Assembly (NCBI RefSeq): GCF_027571385.1
Contig: NZ_CP085636.1
Location: 3,038,001-3,102,000, forward strand
Origin: Shewanella sp. MTB7
GTDB lineage: Bacteria; Pseudomonadota; Gammaproteobacteria; Enterobacterales; Shewanellaceae
DNA: 64,000 bases
Reading direction: 5' to 3'
Made by a program: the position numbers and the translations under genes. Shown here piece by piece: positions 10,309 to 19,655 of this stretch. The notes beneath the pieces were generated by a model. The model searched no databases. It worked only from the letters and a program-made list of their open reading frames with translations, and had not been told where the DNA came from. Positions within the stretch are counted from its first letter, which is position 1. Each line of letters starts with the position of its first letter.

Positions 10309-10574
10309 ATACCAATCAGTATAAGAAGTTGATCTACTTAGAGTGTTTTTTGGCAAACTAATCCAAGGCGAATGGATAACATAATGGTTGTTCCCTTATG
10401 AGTTCATTCAACGCTGAAGTAGGTAGCCAAAAACACTCCTTACAGGCGAGTTTTAGCAGTTCTGATCCTGTGTTAACGAGCTTAACCGTAGAATAACTAT
10501 GCTCTACACTCGTTGCCTTGCCTCAGGACCGCTAAATTCTCGCTGAGCGATCAAATCTTTATACTGATTGGTAT
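10309..10574. mobile_element. 266-bp MITE-like element, copy 1
   Basis: Begins ATACCAATCAGTATAA and ends with the inverse complement TTATACTGATTGGTAT, so it has terminal inverted repeats of at least 16 bp, extending imperfectly to about 26 bp (to GATC on both sides). It is bounded by TA dinucleotides compatible with TA target duplication. A second copy at 32023-32288 has exactly the same length and about 13 substitutions. Inside are two further inverted repeats (GAGTGTTTTTTGGC with GCCAAAAACACTC, and the GCGAGTTTTAGC region with GCTAAATTCTCGC). It has no coding capacity and would need a transposase in trans. Confidence 0.85.
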
Positions 10575-10604
10575 AAGTTCCTAGAACCTAGGTCCTAGGA
10601 ACTT
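10575..10604. repeat. Inverted repeat after the aminotransferase gene
   Basis: AAGTTCCTAG and CTAGGAACTT are perfect 10-bp arms around a 10-bp centre that is itself CCTAGG-rich. It abuts the MITE end and lies 12 bp from the aminotransferase stop. There is no T-run on either side, so a classical terminator is doubtful. A related TTCCTAG/CTAGG stretch lies at 31801-31821, near the second MITE. Confidence 0.5.
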
Positions 10605-10616
10605 CATTTACCTGTT

Positions 10617-11822
10617 CTATAATATCTTTGCTATCGATTCAGCCAAGTAATCGACATTAACTAAACCAATACCTGCGATACTGATACGGCTAGAGTCCAC
10701 CATGTAAATCCCATAATCATGCTGCAGTTGAGCTACCTGAACAGCATTAACGCCTAGGAAAGAGAACATTCCTTTTTGCTGAGCGATAAAATCGAAGTTA
10801 CCTTGTACCCCTTTTTCTTTCAGCTTGTTCACTAACATGGCTCGGTTGCCATTTATTCTATCTCGCATGACTTTAAGCTCGTCTAGCCACTCTTGTTTCA
10901 GCTCGTGTGAGCCTAATATGGTTTCCACAATTGCGGCACCATGGGCTGGTGGCATGGAGTAAATGCAACGAATAACATAGAGTAACACAGAGAAGGCAAC
11001 ATTCACTGAGGCTGCATCTTTACCTATGATGGAGCAGGCGCCGATACGCTCTCTATACAAACCGAAGTTTTTTGAGCAAGAGCTACAAAGAATCATATTA
11101 TCAACAGCGGCAGCCATCTTGCGTACACCGTAGGCATCTTCATCAACACCATCACCAAACCCTTGATAGGCCATATCGATGAGCGGGGTGAAACCTTGTT
11201 CTTTCGTTAGCGCTATTATTTGATCCCATTGCTGAGTGCTTAGATCCATACCGCTTGGGTTATGGCAGCATGCGTGTAGCAGCACAACATCGTCGGGCCC
11301 GACATTAGCCAATGTCGCCTTCATCTCATCAAATTTAAGACTTTTTGAGTCGTAATCATAATAGGGATAGGTTTTAACCGTAAGGCCGGCGGCTTCAAAT
11401 AGACCAGTGTGGTTTGCCCACGTTGGATCGCTAACCCAAATGACGGCCTCACCACCTTGTGTGTTGTTACTGATACGTTTAATGAAATCGGCAGCAACAC
11501 GAAGAGCCCCGGTGCCACCTGGTGTAGATACAGTGCGAATGCGATTCGCTAATAAAGCGGGGCTATCTTTCCCAAAAGCAAGTTCAGTCAATAGTGAGTT
11601 AAAGTCGGCAGATCCTGTTGGACCAATGTAAACTTTGGTTTCCTCGGTATCGATACGATATTGCTCTGCTTTTTTTACACAGGTTAAAATTGGGGTATGG
11701 CCTAATTCATCTTTATAAACGCCAACGCCTAAATCGACCTTATTAGTACGGGGATCTTCACGGTACTTGGTCATTAATCCTAGGATTGGATCAGAAGGCA
11801 TAGCGGTGAGTGTGTCGAACAT
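10617..11822 (-). CDS. Class I aspartate/aromatic aminotransferase
   Basis: 401 aa. Full family pattern: MFDTLTAMPSDPILGLM start, DLGVGVYKDELGHTP, TPGGTGALR, HACCHNPSGMD, the Tyr of DMAYQGFGDG, and the PLP lysine in SSCSKNFGLYRERIGA (Asn-Phe-Gly-Leu-Tyr conserved). It transfers amino groups between aspartate or aromatic amino acids and 2-oxoglutarate. The E. coli paralogues AspC and TyrB cannot be told apart here by eye. A monocistronic gene read away from aroA, with its promoter in the 450-bp gap. Confidence 0.95.
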   Translation of the reverse strand: MFDTLTAMPSDPILGLMTKYREDPRTNKVDLGVGVYKDELGHTPILTCVKKAEQYRIDTEETKVYIGPTGSADFNSLLTELAFGKDSPALLANRIRTVSTPGGTGALRVAADFIKRISNNTQGGEAVIWVSDPTWANHTGLFEAAGLTVKTYPYYDYDSKSLKFDEMKATLANVGPDDVVLLHACCHNPSGMDLSTQQWDQIIALTKEQGFTPLIDMAYQGFGDGVDEDAYGVRKMAAAVDNMILCSSCSKNFGLYRERIGACSIIGKDAASVNVAFSVLLYVIRCIYSMPPAHGAAIVETILGSHELKQEWLDELKVMRDRINGNRAMLVNKLKEKGVQGNFDFIAQQKGMFSFLGVNAVQVAQLQHDYGIYMVDSSRISIAGIGLVNVDYLAESIAKIL

Positions 11823-12272
11823 AGCTTGATTACCCTTATTTTAGTTTTTATGGCTAGAGTAGCCACTGACAGCTGTTACTCCATTACTTTAGAGTAACTT
11901 AATTCCTTTACTGAGCAATAGTGAATGGGGTGAAATGATAAAACAATTTATCTGGCATGTTTTCATTCCACTCTACAAAATGCACCAAGGTTGTTAATTA
12001 GACATACCTCAATTTATAACCATAAATATGACAGTTTTTCATTGAAATATGCCTATTTGAATGGAAATAGACATTGAGGTCCATAAAAATACAAAAAAGT
12101 GTTGAATAGTGGCGCTGGATCAGTAAATTTAGAACTACGAAGTTCAAACATCGGTTAAACGGAACACCATTTTGTCGTGATGGTGCTTGTCGTATCGTTA
12201 GAATCTGTTTGCCATGAACATCTATTGCTAACAAGTGGGTTGTTTGTCCCGCAATAATAAAGAAGCTATTTA
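11823..12272. other. Divergent intergenic region, no gene seen
   Basis: 450 bp between the minus-strand aminotransferase gene and aroA. It must hold both promoters. TTACTC/GAGTAA forms a small inverted repeat at about 11877-11898. The only open frame (about 12.0-12.2 kb, minus) has no SD or recognisable protein pattern and I regard it as chance. Confidence 0.5.
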
Positions 12273-13553
12273 ATGAAGCAGCTACGTCTCGAGACTATCA
12301 ACAAAGTACAGGGAACAGTCAATATCCCTGGTTCTAAAAGTATCTCCAATCGCGCACTTTTACTTGCCACATTAGCGAAGGGAACTACGATTCTCACTAA
12401 CTTATTAGATTCAGATGATATTCGCTATATGTTAGCGTCACTGAAACAGCTAGGTGTCAATTATCGATTGTCAGATGACAAGACTGTATGTGAACTTGAT
12501 GGGCTAGGTGCTTCACTGAACTCAGAAGCAGCACAGACCCTATTTCTAGGTAATGCAGGTACTGCTATGCGACCTTTGTGTGCTGCCTTGACCTTAGGCG
12601 AAGGCGAATTCACGTTAACGGGAGAGCCTCGAATGGAGGAGCGCCCAATTGGTGACTTAGTTGATGCATTGAGGCAGTTAGGGGCTGAAATTACTTATTT
12701 GAAAAATGAGGGCTTCCCGCCACTCACCATTAAGGCGACTGGGTTAAACGCGGGTGATGTTGAAATTGCAGGTGATCTGTCTAGTCAGTTCCTTACTGCG
12801 CTGCTTATGGTTGCCCCATTAGCCAAAGGTGATGTCAATATCAAGATTAAAGGAGAGCTAGTTTCTAAACCTTATATTGATATTACTATCGCCTTAATGG
12901 CCCAGTTTGGTGTCAAAGTGATTAATCATGACTATGAGCGTTTCGAAATAAAATTCGGTCAACGTTATGTTTCGCCGGGTAAAGTACTAGTGGAAGGTGA
13001 TGCTTCATCGGCTTCCTATTTTTTAGCAGCAGCAGCGATTAAAGGAGGAGAAATTAAAGTCACAGGAGTAGGGCGCTTAAGTATTCAAGGTGATGTAAAG
13101 TTTGCCGATGTTTTGCAAAAAATGGGAGCAGACATTGAATGGGGGGACGACTATATTATCTCCCGAGTGTCAAAGTTACATGCTGTCGATTTAGACATGA
13201 ACCATATTCCTGATGCCGCAATGACCATTGCGACAACGGCTCTTTTTGCCACGGGCACTACTCATATTCGTAATATTTATAATTGGCGCATAAAAGAGAC
13301 TGATAGACTGGCTGCCATGGCCACAGAGTTACGTAAAGTCGGGGCTATTGTAGATGAAGGCAATGACTACATTAGCATAACACCCCCGACGAAACCTCAT
13401 ACTGCGGATATTGATACCTATAACGATCATAGAATGGCCATGTGTTTTTCACTGTTGGCCTTGGCCGATTGTGGTATCACGATTAATGATCCAGATTGTA
13501 CTTCTAAAACATTTCCTAGTTATTTTGAACAGTTTGCGGCACTTGTTGGCTAA
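12273..13553 (+). CDS. aroA: 3-phosphoshikimate 1-carboxyvinyltransferase (EPSP synthase)
   Basis: 426 aa. Motifs in order: [15 protein letters not shown] (shikimate-3-phosphate and PEP contacts), [13 protein letters not shown] (the PEP/glyphosate site), [29 protein letters not shown], and [13 protein letters not shown] plus [12 protein letters not shown] near the C terminus. The 90s region carries [10 protein letters not shown], the class I form. It makes EPSP for aromatic amino acids in the cytoplasm. AAGAAG lies before the ATG. cmk follows after 274 bp, so the two may have separate promoters. Confidence 0.97.
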   Translation: MKQLRLETINKVQGTVNIPGSKSISNRALLLATLAKGTTILTNLLDSDDIRYMLASLKQLGVNYRLSDDKTVCELDGLGASLNSEAAQTLFLGNAGTAMRPLCAALTLGEGEFTLTGEPRMEERPIGDLVDALRQLGAEITYLKNEGFPPLTIKATGLNAGDVEIAGDLSSQFLTALLMVAPLAKGDVNIKIKGELVSKPYIDITIALMAQFGVKVINHDYERFEIKFGQRYVSPGKVLVEGDASSASYFLAAAAIKGGEIKVTGVGRLSIQGDVKFADVLQKMGADIEWGDDYIISRVSKLHAVDLDMNHIPDAAMTIATTALFATGTTHIRNIYNWRIKETDRLAAMATELRKVGAIVDEGNDYISITPPTKPHTADIDTYNDHRMAMCFSLLALADCGITINDPDCTSKTFPSYFEQFAALVG

Positions 13554-13827
13554 AACGACTGAACGTTTACATGCAAAATTGATACAGGCTATACGAGCTA
13601 AGTTTCAGGCTGAATGTGTTGGGCCTGAAACTTCTATCCTTGCTTGGTTTCTAAACTTCTGCTGAACTTGATCACAAATACTTGCCGCTTTCTGTTGTCA
13701 GATAGTTTATAATGCGCGCGCTCATTTTTCGTTATGGTGAACCTTATCGGGTCATGGGCTGCTAACTCATTTAAAAAATCTCATTTAAAAAATCTTAGGG
13801 AAGACGGATTTTACTGTGGAGAAATTT

Positions 13828-14520
13828 ATGTCAGAACGGGCTCCTGTAGTCACGATTGACGGCCCTAGCGGTGCAGGGAAAGGTACAATCAGCCAATTAC
13901 TTGCTCAACGTTTAGGTTGGAAACTATTAGACAGTGGTGCGATATACCGTGTCTTAGCTTTAGCTGCAATTCACCATCATGTGGAACTAGACAATGAGAA
14001 TTCTCTAACTTTACTCGCCGCGCACCTGGATGTGCAGTTTATTACGAGTAAAGTTAACAAGGGAATTAAAGTTGTACTCGAAGGTGAGGATGTCTCTGGT
14101 GATATCCGCAGTCAGGAGTGTTCTAATGCGGCTTCTAGAGTCGCCGCATTCCCGAGAGTTAGGGAGGCCTTACTGCGCCGTCAACGGGCATTTAATGAAT
14201 CCCCAGGTTTAATCGCCGACGGTCGCGACATGGGCACAGTTGTATTTCCAAGTGCTCCGGTTAAACTTTATTTAACAGCATCGGCTGAAGAAAGGGCCCA
14301 AAGGCGCTATAATCAGTTGCAGGACAAGGGCTTCGATGTTAATATCGGGCAGCTTTTAAATGAGATAAAAGAGCGTGATGATCGCGATATGAATCGCAGT
14401 GTTGCACCTTTGGTGCCCGCTGAGGATGCATTAATCATCGATACCTCTGGAATCGGAATAGAAGCAGTGCTCAATCTTGCATTGGCACATATAGAAACTA
14501 AATTATCTAGCGTGAGCTAA
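13828..14520 (+). CDS. cmk: Cytidylate kinase
   Basis: 230 aa from the ATG at 13828, which has GGAG seven bases upstream; the frame also opens at a GTG four codons earlier that would overlap this SD. P-loop is [13 protein letters not shown], the CMP-binding pattern is LLDSGAIYR, and [13 protein letters not shown] and [14 protein letters not shown] follow. It phosphorylates CMP and dCMP. Placement directly upstream of rpsA is conserved in gammaproteobacteria. A TATAAT at 13708-13713 may be its -10 element, but no good -35 sequence is spaced correctly. Confidence 0.96.
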   Translation: MSERAPVVTIDGPSGAGKGTISQLLAQRLGWKLLDSGAIYRVLALAAIHHHVELDNENSLTLLAAHLDVQFITSKVNKGIKVVLEGEDVSGDIRSQECSNAASRVAAFPRVREALLRRQRAFNESPGLIADGRDMGTVVFPSAPVKLYLTASAEERAQRRYNQLQDKGFDVNIGQLLNEIKERDDRDMNRSVAPLVPAEDALIIDTSGIGIEAVLNLALAHIETKLSSVS

Positions 14521-14576
14521 TTCCGGCTTCGCTTTTACTATTCGTAACATGGATGATGCGAATAATTTTACTGACT

Positions 14577-14598
14577 CCACGTCCAGGATGGCCCGTGG
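14577..14598 (+). promoter_or_regulatory. rpsA: Possible structured leader of rpsA
   Basis: CCACG (14577-14581) pairs with CGTGG (14594-14598), enclosing CCAGGATGG with a GGA in the loop; another GGATGATG lies just upstream at 14551. In E. coli the rpsA leader folds into hairpins with exposed GGA loops and is the site of S1 autoregulation. The chosen SD of rpsA (AAAGAAAG) is weak, as expected for such a leader. This is inference from layout. Confidence 0.4.
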
Positions 14599-14622
14599 TT
14601 TATTAAAGAAAGTAACTTAAAC

Positions 14623-16293
14623 ATGACTGAATCTTTTGCTGATCTATTTGAACAATCCCTTACTGAACTTGAGTTCCGCCCTGGTTCTATCGTAACTGGT
14701 ATCGTTGTATCGATTAAAAACGGTATGGTACTAGTTGACGCGGGTCTTAAGTCAGAAAGCCCAATCCCAGCTGAACAATTCAAGAACGCTGCTGGCGAAC
14801 TTGAAATTTCTGTTGGTGATACTGTGCACGTAGCGCTTGACTCTGTTGAAGATGGCTTCGGTGAGACTCAATTGTCTCGCGAAAAAGCTAAGCGTCACGA
14901 AGCTTGGATCGTTCTAGAAAAAGCGTACGAAGATGCTGAAACTGTAATCGGTATCATCAATGGTAAGGTTAAAGGCGGTTTCACTGTTGAATTAAACGGT
15001 ATCCGTGCATTCCTACCTGGTTCTCTAGTTGACGTTCGCCCAGTTCGCGACACTGCTCACCTAGAAAACAAAGAATTAGAATTCAAAGTTATCAAGCTTG
15101 ACCAGAAGCGTAACAACGTTGTCGTTTCTCGTCGTGCAGTTATCGAATCTGAAAGCAGCGCAGAGCGTGATGCTCTTCTTGAGAACCTTCAAGAAGGTCA
15201 AGCGGTTAAAGGTATCGTTAAGAACCTTACTGACTACGGTGCATTCGTTGATCTTGGTGGTGTTGATGGTCTTCTACATATCACTGATATGGCTTGGAAG
15301 CGTGTTAAGCACCCATCAGAAATCGTTAATGTTGGTGACGAAATCAACGTTAAAGTGCTTAAGTATGACCGTGAGCGTACACGCGTATCACTAGGTCTTA
15401 AGCAACTTGGCGAAGATCCATGGTTAGAAATCAGCAAGCGCTACCCAGAAAACACACGTTTGACTGGTCGCGTAACTAACCTAACAGATTACGGTTGTTT
15501 CGTTGAAATTGAAGAAGGCGTTGAAGGTCTTGTTCACGTTTCTGAAATGGATTGGACTAATAAGAACATCCACCCATCTAAGGTTGTTAACCTAGGCGAT
15601 GAAGTTGAAGTTCTAGTGCTTGACATTGATGAAGAGCGTCGTCGTATTTCTCTAGGTCTTAAGCAGTGTAAAGTTAACCCATGGGATGACTTTGCAGATC
15701 GTTTCGCTAAAGGCGACAAGGTTACTGGTAAGATCAAGTCAATCACTGACTTTGGTATCTTTATCGGTCTAGACGGCGGCATCGACGGTCTAGTTCACCT
15801 TTCTGATATCTCTTGGAATGGTACTGGCGAAGAAGCTGTTGCTGAATACAAGAAGGGCGACGAGATCAACGCAGTTGTTCTTTCTGTTGACCCAGAGCGT
15901 GAGCGTATCAGCTTAGGCGTTAAGCAAACTGAAGACGATCCGTTCAATGCTTATCTTGCAGATAAGAAGAAAGGTGCTATTGTAAATGGTACAGTGACTG
16001 CAGTAGACGCTAAAGGCGTTACTATTGAACTAGCTGAAACTGTTGAAGGTTACCTACGTGTATCTGATATCTCTCGCGAGCGTATCGAAGATGCATCTAC
16101 AGTTTACTCTGTAGGCGACGCTGTTGAATCTAAGTTCATGGGTGTTGACCGTAAGAACCGTACAATTAGCCTATCTATCAAAGCGAAAGATGAAGCTGAC
16201 GAAAAAGAAGCTATGGCTAGCTTGAATACCAAGCAAGAAGATGACGTTATGAGCTCAGCTATGGCTGAAGCATTCAAAGCGGCTCGTAAGTAA
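14623..16293 (+). CDS. rpsA: 30S ribosomal protein S1
   Basis: 556 aa with six S1 (OB-fold) repeats. The repeats start at about residues 19, 105, 190, 275, 362 and 449; the RNA-binding pattern [18 protein letters not shown] and its variants are clear in repeats 3-5. The first two repeats bind the ribosome and the last four bind mRNA. Codon usage is strongly biased to the preferred set (GGT, GTT, CGT, GAA, AAG), as expected for a highly expressed gene. ihfB follows, as in E. coli. Confidence 0.98.
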   Translation: MTESFADLFEQSLTELEFRPGSIVTGIVVSIKNGMVLVDAGLKSESPIPAEQFKNAAGELEISVGDTVHVALDSVEDGFGETQLSREKAKRHEAWIVLEKAYEDAETVIGIINGKVKGGFTVELNGIRAFLPGSLVDVRPVRDTAHLENKELEFKVIKLDQKRNNVVVSRRAVIESESSAERDALLENLQEGQAVKGIVKNLTDYGAFVDLGGVDGLLHITDMAWKRVKHPSEIVNVGDEINVKVLKYDRERTRVSLGLKQLGEDPWLEISKRYPENTRLTGRVTNLTDYGCFVEIEEGVEGLVHVSEMDWTNKNIHPSKVVNLGDEVEVLVLDIDEERRRISLGLKQCKVNPWDDFADRFAKGDKVTGKIKSITDFGIFIGLDGGIDGLVHLSDISWNGTGEEAVAEYKKGDEINAVVLSVDPERERISLGVKQTEDDPFNAYLADKKKGAIVNGTVTAVDAKGVTIELAETVEGYLRVSDISRERIEDASTVYSVGDAVESKFMGVDRKNRTISLSIKAKDEADEKEAMASLNTKQEDDVMSSAMAEAFKAARK

Positions 16294-16365
16294 TTCGCCT
16301 GAAGTTCTGGGATGCTTGCATCCCTGTTAGGTGACTGTGTTAGGCTTGATAATAGAGGGTATAGG

Positions 16366-16653
16366 ATGACCAAATCCGAACTGATCGAAAAACTCGCCAT
16401 GAGGCAGTCTCAACTGTCGGCTAAAGAAGTGGAAAGTGCAATCAAAGAGATGTTGGAGCAGATGGCTGAAACATTAGAAGGCGGTGATCGTATAGAGATC
16501 CGTGGCTTTGGCAGCTTTTCTCTCCATTTCCGTGCGCCGCGTACTGGCCGCAACCCAAAAACTGGAACATCAGTTGAACTGGATGGTAAATACGTACCGC
16601 ACTTTAAGCCAGGCAAAGAACTGCGCGAACGTGTCGATGCGATAAACGTTTAA
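16366..16653 (+). CDS. ihfB: Integration host factor subunit beta
   Basis: 95 aa from the ATG at 16366 ([11 protein letters not shown]), preceded by AGAGGG at seven bases; the frame also runs 18 codons further upstream with no homology. The DNA-binding arm has [17 protein letters not shown] with the intercalating proline, and the body has [17 protein letters not shown]. With IHF-alpha it bends DNA sharply and controls many promoters and recombination events. A terminator follows after 13 bp. Confidence 0.97.
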   Translation: MTKSELIEKLAMRQSQLSAKEVESAIKEMLEQMAETLEGGDRIEIRGFGSFSLHFRAPRTGRNPKTGTSVELDGKYVPHFKPGKELRERVDAINV

Positions 16654-16666
16654 TCTACATTGTTTT

Positions 16667-16692
16667 AAAAGCCTCCGTAAGGAGGCTTTTTT
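16667..16692 (+). terminator. Rho-independent terminator after ihfB
   Basis: AAAAGCCTCC and GGAGGCTTTT make a 10-bp stem with a GTAA loop, followed by T-rich sequence. Confidence 0.9.
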
Positions 16693-16776
16693 ATGCCTAA
16701 TTGTCTAGGTATGAGTAGAATGTTGAGGCAAATTCTTGGATAATCAAAAGAAATCAATTGATGCATGGAGCGTAAC

Positions 16777-17067
16777 GTGAAGTCTTTCATCATTACAGTG
16801 TTAGTCGCACTGTTTTTCTTTTTGGCTCTCATATTTGGTGCTCGTAACGAACAAATTGTGACGATCAGTTATTTCGTCGCTCAAGGTGAGTTCAGATTAC
16901 CTATCGTGCTAGCGGTCGTGTTTATTGCCGGATTCCTTATTAGCTGGATCTTTGGTATGTACCATATCACTAAGCTTAAACTCGCACTTCGAGCTGCAAA
17001 TAAAAAAATCCAACTTATTGACTCGAAAATAACTGAAGTCAGTACAGTACGGAATAGCGACGCTTAA
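16777..17067 (+). CDS. lapA: LPS assembly protein A (DUF1049 membrane protein)
   Basis: 96 aa from the GTG at 16777; GGAG lies six bases upstream, and the ATG at 16765 would absorb that SD. Two transmembrane helices (about residues 2-20 and 40-60) flank ARNEQIVTISYFVAQGEF, followed by a charged coiled-coil tail (RAANKKIQLIDSKI). This is the YciS/LapA pattern. The lapB start is one base after its stop. LapA and LapB act together at the inner membrane on FtsH-mediated LpxC turnover. Confidence 0.92.
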   Translation: MKSFIITVLVALFFFLALIFGARNEQIVTISYFVAQGEFRLPIVLAVVFIAGFLISWIFGMYHITKLKLALRAANKKIQLIDSKITEVSTVRNSDA

Positions 17068-17068
17068 T

Positions 17069-18229
17069 ATGCTAGAAATCCTATTTCTGTTACTTCCTAT
17101 TGCTGCTGGCTACGGTTGGTATATGGGCCGTCGAAGCGTCAGGCAAAAGCAGAGTAGTGATCGAAAAAAGCTGAGTCGAGACTATTTTACAGGTTTAAAC
17201 TTCCTCCTTTCTAATGAATCAGATAAAGCCGTTGATCTCTTTATCACAATGCTGGATGTTGATGATGACACGATAGATACACATCTTTCTCTTGGCTCCC
17301 TCTTTAGGAAACGCGGCGAAGTCGATCGTTCTATTCGTATTCATCAAAACCTCATAGCAAGACCGAGTTTAAGCACTGAGCAACGTGACATTGCCATGAT
17401 GGAGCTAGGTAAGGATTATCAGGCTGCCGGTTTTTATGACCGCGGCGAAGAGATATTTTTAAACCTAGTTAAGCAGGACGATCATAGCGAAGAGGCTGAA
17501 GATCACCTTATCGATATCTACCAAATTACCAAAGATTGGCAGAAAGCGATCAACATTACCAAAACCCTCAAACGCAAACGGCAGCAAAGCCTACGACATA
17601 ATACCGCTCATTATTATTGTGAGCTTGCTGCTGAGGAAACCGATAGCAGTACACAAGTAAAAATCTTATTATTAGCCATTAAACAAGATCCTGATTGTGG
17701 CAGAGTCATACTAACTCTTGCTGGTTTATATCTTGAACAGGGTGAACTGTCTAAGTGCAACGAGATGTTGATCAAGTTATTAGACGCCGATATAGAATTG
17801 ATTCCGGATGCGCTATCTATCGCGAATCAAGCATTTATACAAAGAGGCGATCTCGGTGGATATTGCGAATACCTGCGTCAGGCTCTTGCACTCGGTGCAG
17901 GTGCAAGTGTTGCTATTAACTTAGCCCACAAGTTGATAGAGCAGGGCGACATTAAAGAAGCTGAAAAACTTATTCTGGATAGATTATACCGAAATCCTAC
18001 GATGAAGAGTTTTCAACACTTAATGCAAATGCATGTACAGCAAGCAGAAGAGGGGCAAGCGAAAGAGAGTCTAACTATGTTAGAGAAACTTGTTGAGCAA
18101 CAGATCAAATACCGTCCCGGTTATCGTTGCTGTGAATGTGGATTCCCTTCTCATAGTCTCTACTGGCACTGTCCCTCATGCAAAAACTGGGGAAGTATTA
18201 AGCGTATTCGCGGTTTAGATGGCGAATAA
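17069..18229 (+). CDS. lapB: LPS assembly protein B, TPR and rubredoxin-like
   Basis: 386 aa. An N-terminal membrane anchor (LEILFLLLPIAAGYGWYMGRRS) is followed by about seven TPR repeats (residues 35-340) and a C-terminal zinc knuckle YRCCECGFPSHSLYWHCPSCKNWG-type segment with two CxxC pairs. It is the YciM/LapB adaptor that presents LpxC to FtsH and so balances LPS against phospholipid synthesis. It is cotranscribed with lapA and precedes pyrF, as in E. coli. Confidence 0.95.
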   Translation: MLEILFLLLPIAAGYGWYMGRRSVRQKQSSDRKKLSRDYFTGLNFLLSNESDKAVDLFITMLDVDDDTIDTHLSLGSLFRKRGEVDRSIRIHQNLIARPSLSTEQRDIAMMELGKDYQAAGFYDRGEEIFLNLVKQDDHSEEAEDHLIDIYQITKDWQKAINITKTLKRKRQQSLRHNTAHYYCELAAEETDSSTQVKILLLAIKQDPDCGRVILTLAGLYLEQGELSKCNEMLIKLLDADIELIPDALSIANQAFIQRGDLGGYCEYLRQALALGAGASVAINLAHKLIEQGDIKEAEKLILDRLYRNPTMKSFQHLMQMHVQQAEEGQAKESLTMLEKLVEQQIKYRPGYRCCECGFPSHSLYWHCPSCKNWGSIKRIRGLDGE

Positions 18230-18335
18230 GCCTCTTTAGAACACTGAATTATTTATCATGATATGGATATTGAACGCCTATTCATGACACCACCTAACAA
18301 TTAACAATATATTCCGCAAAGCAAATGGAGAGATA

Positions 18336-19028
18336 ATGAGTAATAAACCGATTTTAGTTGCCTTAGATTTTGATAATAAAAATGCTGCTTTGCAATTAGT
18401 CGATAAGCTTGACCCTGAAATGTGTCGTTTAAAAGTGGGTAAGGAGATGTTCACACTCTTTGGACCGCCGCTGATCAAAGATATTCACAGCCGTGGTTTC
18501 GATCTCTTTTTGGATCTTAAATTTCATGATATTCCAAATACAGTGGCTAAAGCCGTTGCTTCAGCTGCCGAGCTAGGTGTGTGGATGACCAATGTTCATG
18601 CCAGTGGCGGACTTGCTATGATGGAAGCCGCTAAGAAGGCATTGATACCTTATGGTAATGAAGCACCTATGCTAATCGCTGTGACAGTACTAACTTCAAT
18701 GAGTGATGAAGATCTTAAACTTATCGGCATCGATGTACCGGCTTTTGAGCATGTCCAACGTTTAGCTAAACTTACACAGAGAGCCGGGCTTGATGGTGTG
18801 GTATGCTCAGCCCATGAGGCTGAAGTGTTAAAAGCGTCTTTAGGTGAATCGTTTAAACTCATTACCCCTGGCATACGCCCAGAAGGTGCTGAGCAAGGCG
18901 ATCAACACAGGATCATGACGCCACCACAAGCAATCGCAGCAGGCTCTGATTATTTAGTCATTGGACGACCTATTACTAAGGCCTCAGATCCGTTAGCGGC
19001 ACTGACGGCCATTCATCAATCGATTTAA
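18336..19028 (+). CDS. pyrF: Orotidine 5'-phosphate decarboxylase
   Basis: 230 aa, ATG preceded by [17 protein letters not shown], the catalytic Asp-Lys-x-x-Asp of [13 protein letters not shown], and the phosphate loop at [12 protein letters not shown] are the OMP decarboxylase motifs. It makes UMP in the last step of pyrimidine synthesis. It follows lapB by 106 bp and is followed closely by a yaiL-like gene. Confidence 0.97.
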   Translation: MSNKPILVALDFDNKNAALQLVDKLDPEMCRLKVGKEMFTLFGPPLIKDIHSRGFDLFLDLKFHDIPNTVAKAVASAAELGVWMTNVHASGGLAMMEAAKKALIPYGNEAPMLIAVTVLTSMSDEDLKLIGIDVPAFEHVQRLAKLTQRAGLDGVVCSAHEAEVLKASLGESFKLITPGIRPEGAEQGDQHRIMTPPQAIAAGSDYLVIGRPITKASDPLAALTAIHQSI

Positions 19029-19039
19029 GCGAGTTAATG

Positions 19040-19582
19040 ATGGCAAATGCATTTCAAGATCAGCTCCTCAAAGCGGGTCTGGTGAGTAAGCAGAAAGTAC
19101 AGAAGGCAAAAACACAGCAGCGGCGCGATCGTAGAGCTAAAGTTGATGATGGCTCAGCAGAATTAAAGTTACAGATAGCTGAACAAAAAAATGTGCAAGC
19201 GGCTAAAGATAAGGCGCTAAACGAACAACGTTTTGAAGAAGCATCGGAGAAAGGACAAGTTCGTGGCCTAGTGACGGAATTTAAACGTCTAGCCCTTAAG
19301 TTACCTCAATATGCCGAGGTCAAATTTAACTTTACCCTCGATAATAAAATCTTCTCTTTGTATGTCGATGACAAGTTACAAAACCAGCTATTAAATGGAC
19401 AACTTGGTATTGTACGCCACGAAGAGACCAGCTATCTTGTCCCGCATAAATTGGCTGAACGAGTCAATTTACTTGTGCCTCAGTGGTGTGGTTATCTGTG
19501 GATTAAGGATGATAATACTCAAGTTGTTGAAGAGGATGACCCATATGCAGATTATGTGATACCTGATGATTTGATGTGGTAA
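19040..19582 (+). CDS. DUF2058 (YaiL-like) nucleoprotein
   Basis: 180 aa. The N terminus MANAFQDQLLKAGLVSKQKV, a long basic and Gln-rich coiled-coil segment (about residues 20-75) and the acidic end EEDDPYADYVIPDDLMW match E. coli YaiL, described as a nucleoprotein or polynucleotide-associated enzyme whose function is not settled. Two ATGs are adjacent (19037 and 19040); the second fits the family start. It sits 8-11 bp after pyrF and is probably cotranscribed. A clear terminator follows. Confidence 0.85.
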   Translation: MANAFQDQLLKAGLVSKQKVQKAKTQQRRDRRAKVDDGSAELKLQIAEQKNVQAAKDKALNEQRFEEASEKGQVRGLVTEFKRLALKLPQYAEVKFNFTLDNKIFSLYVDDKLQNQLLNGQLGIVRHEETSYLVPHKLAERVNLLVPQWCGYLWIKDDNTQVVEEDDPYADYVIPDDLMW

Positions 19583-19594
19583 ATTCGAACAATT

Positions 19595-19631
19595 AAAAAA
19601 GGGATATTCATCTATTGAATATCCCTTTTTT
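19595..19631. terminator. Bidirectional terminator
   Basis: AAAAAAGGGATATTCA pairs with TGAATATCCCTTTTTT (16-bp stem, 5-nt loop). The A-run on the left and T-run on the right fit use by both the DUF2058 gene (plus) and the DUF1329 gene (minus, ends at 19656). Confidence 0.9.
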
Positions 19632-19655
19632 ATTACTCGTTAATCTCGAAAAACG

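Noticed and set aside
11998-12234. 78-codon open frame on the minus strand between the aminotransferase and aroA genes
   Set aside because: No SD, biased composition and no recognisable pattern; it lies in a divergent promoter region.
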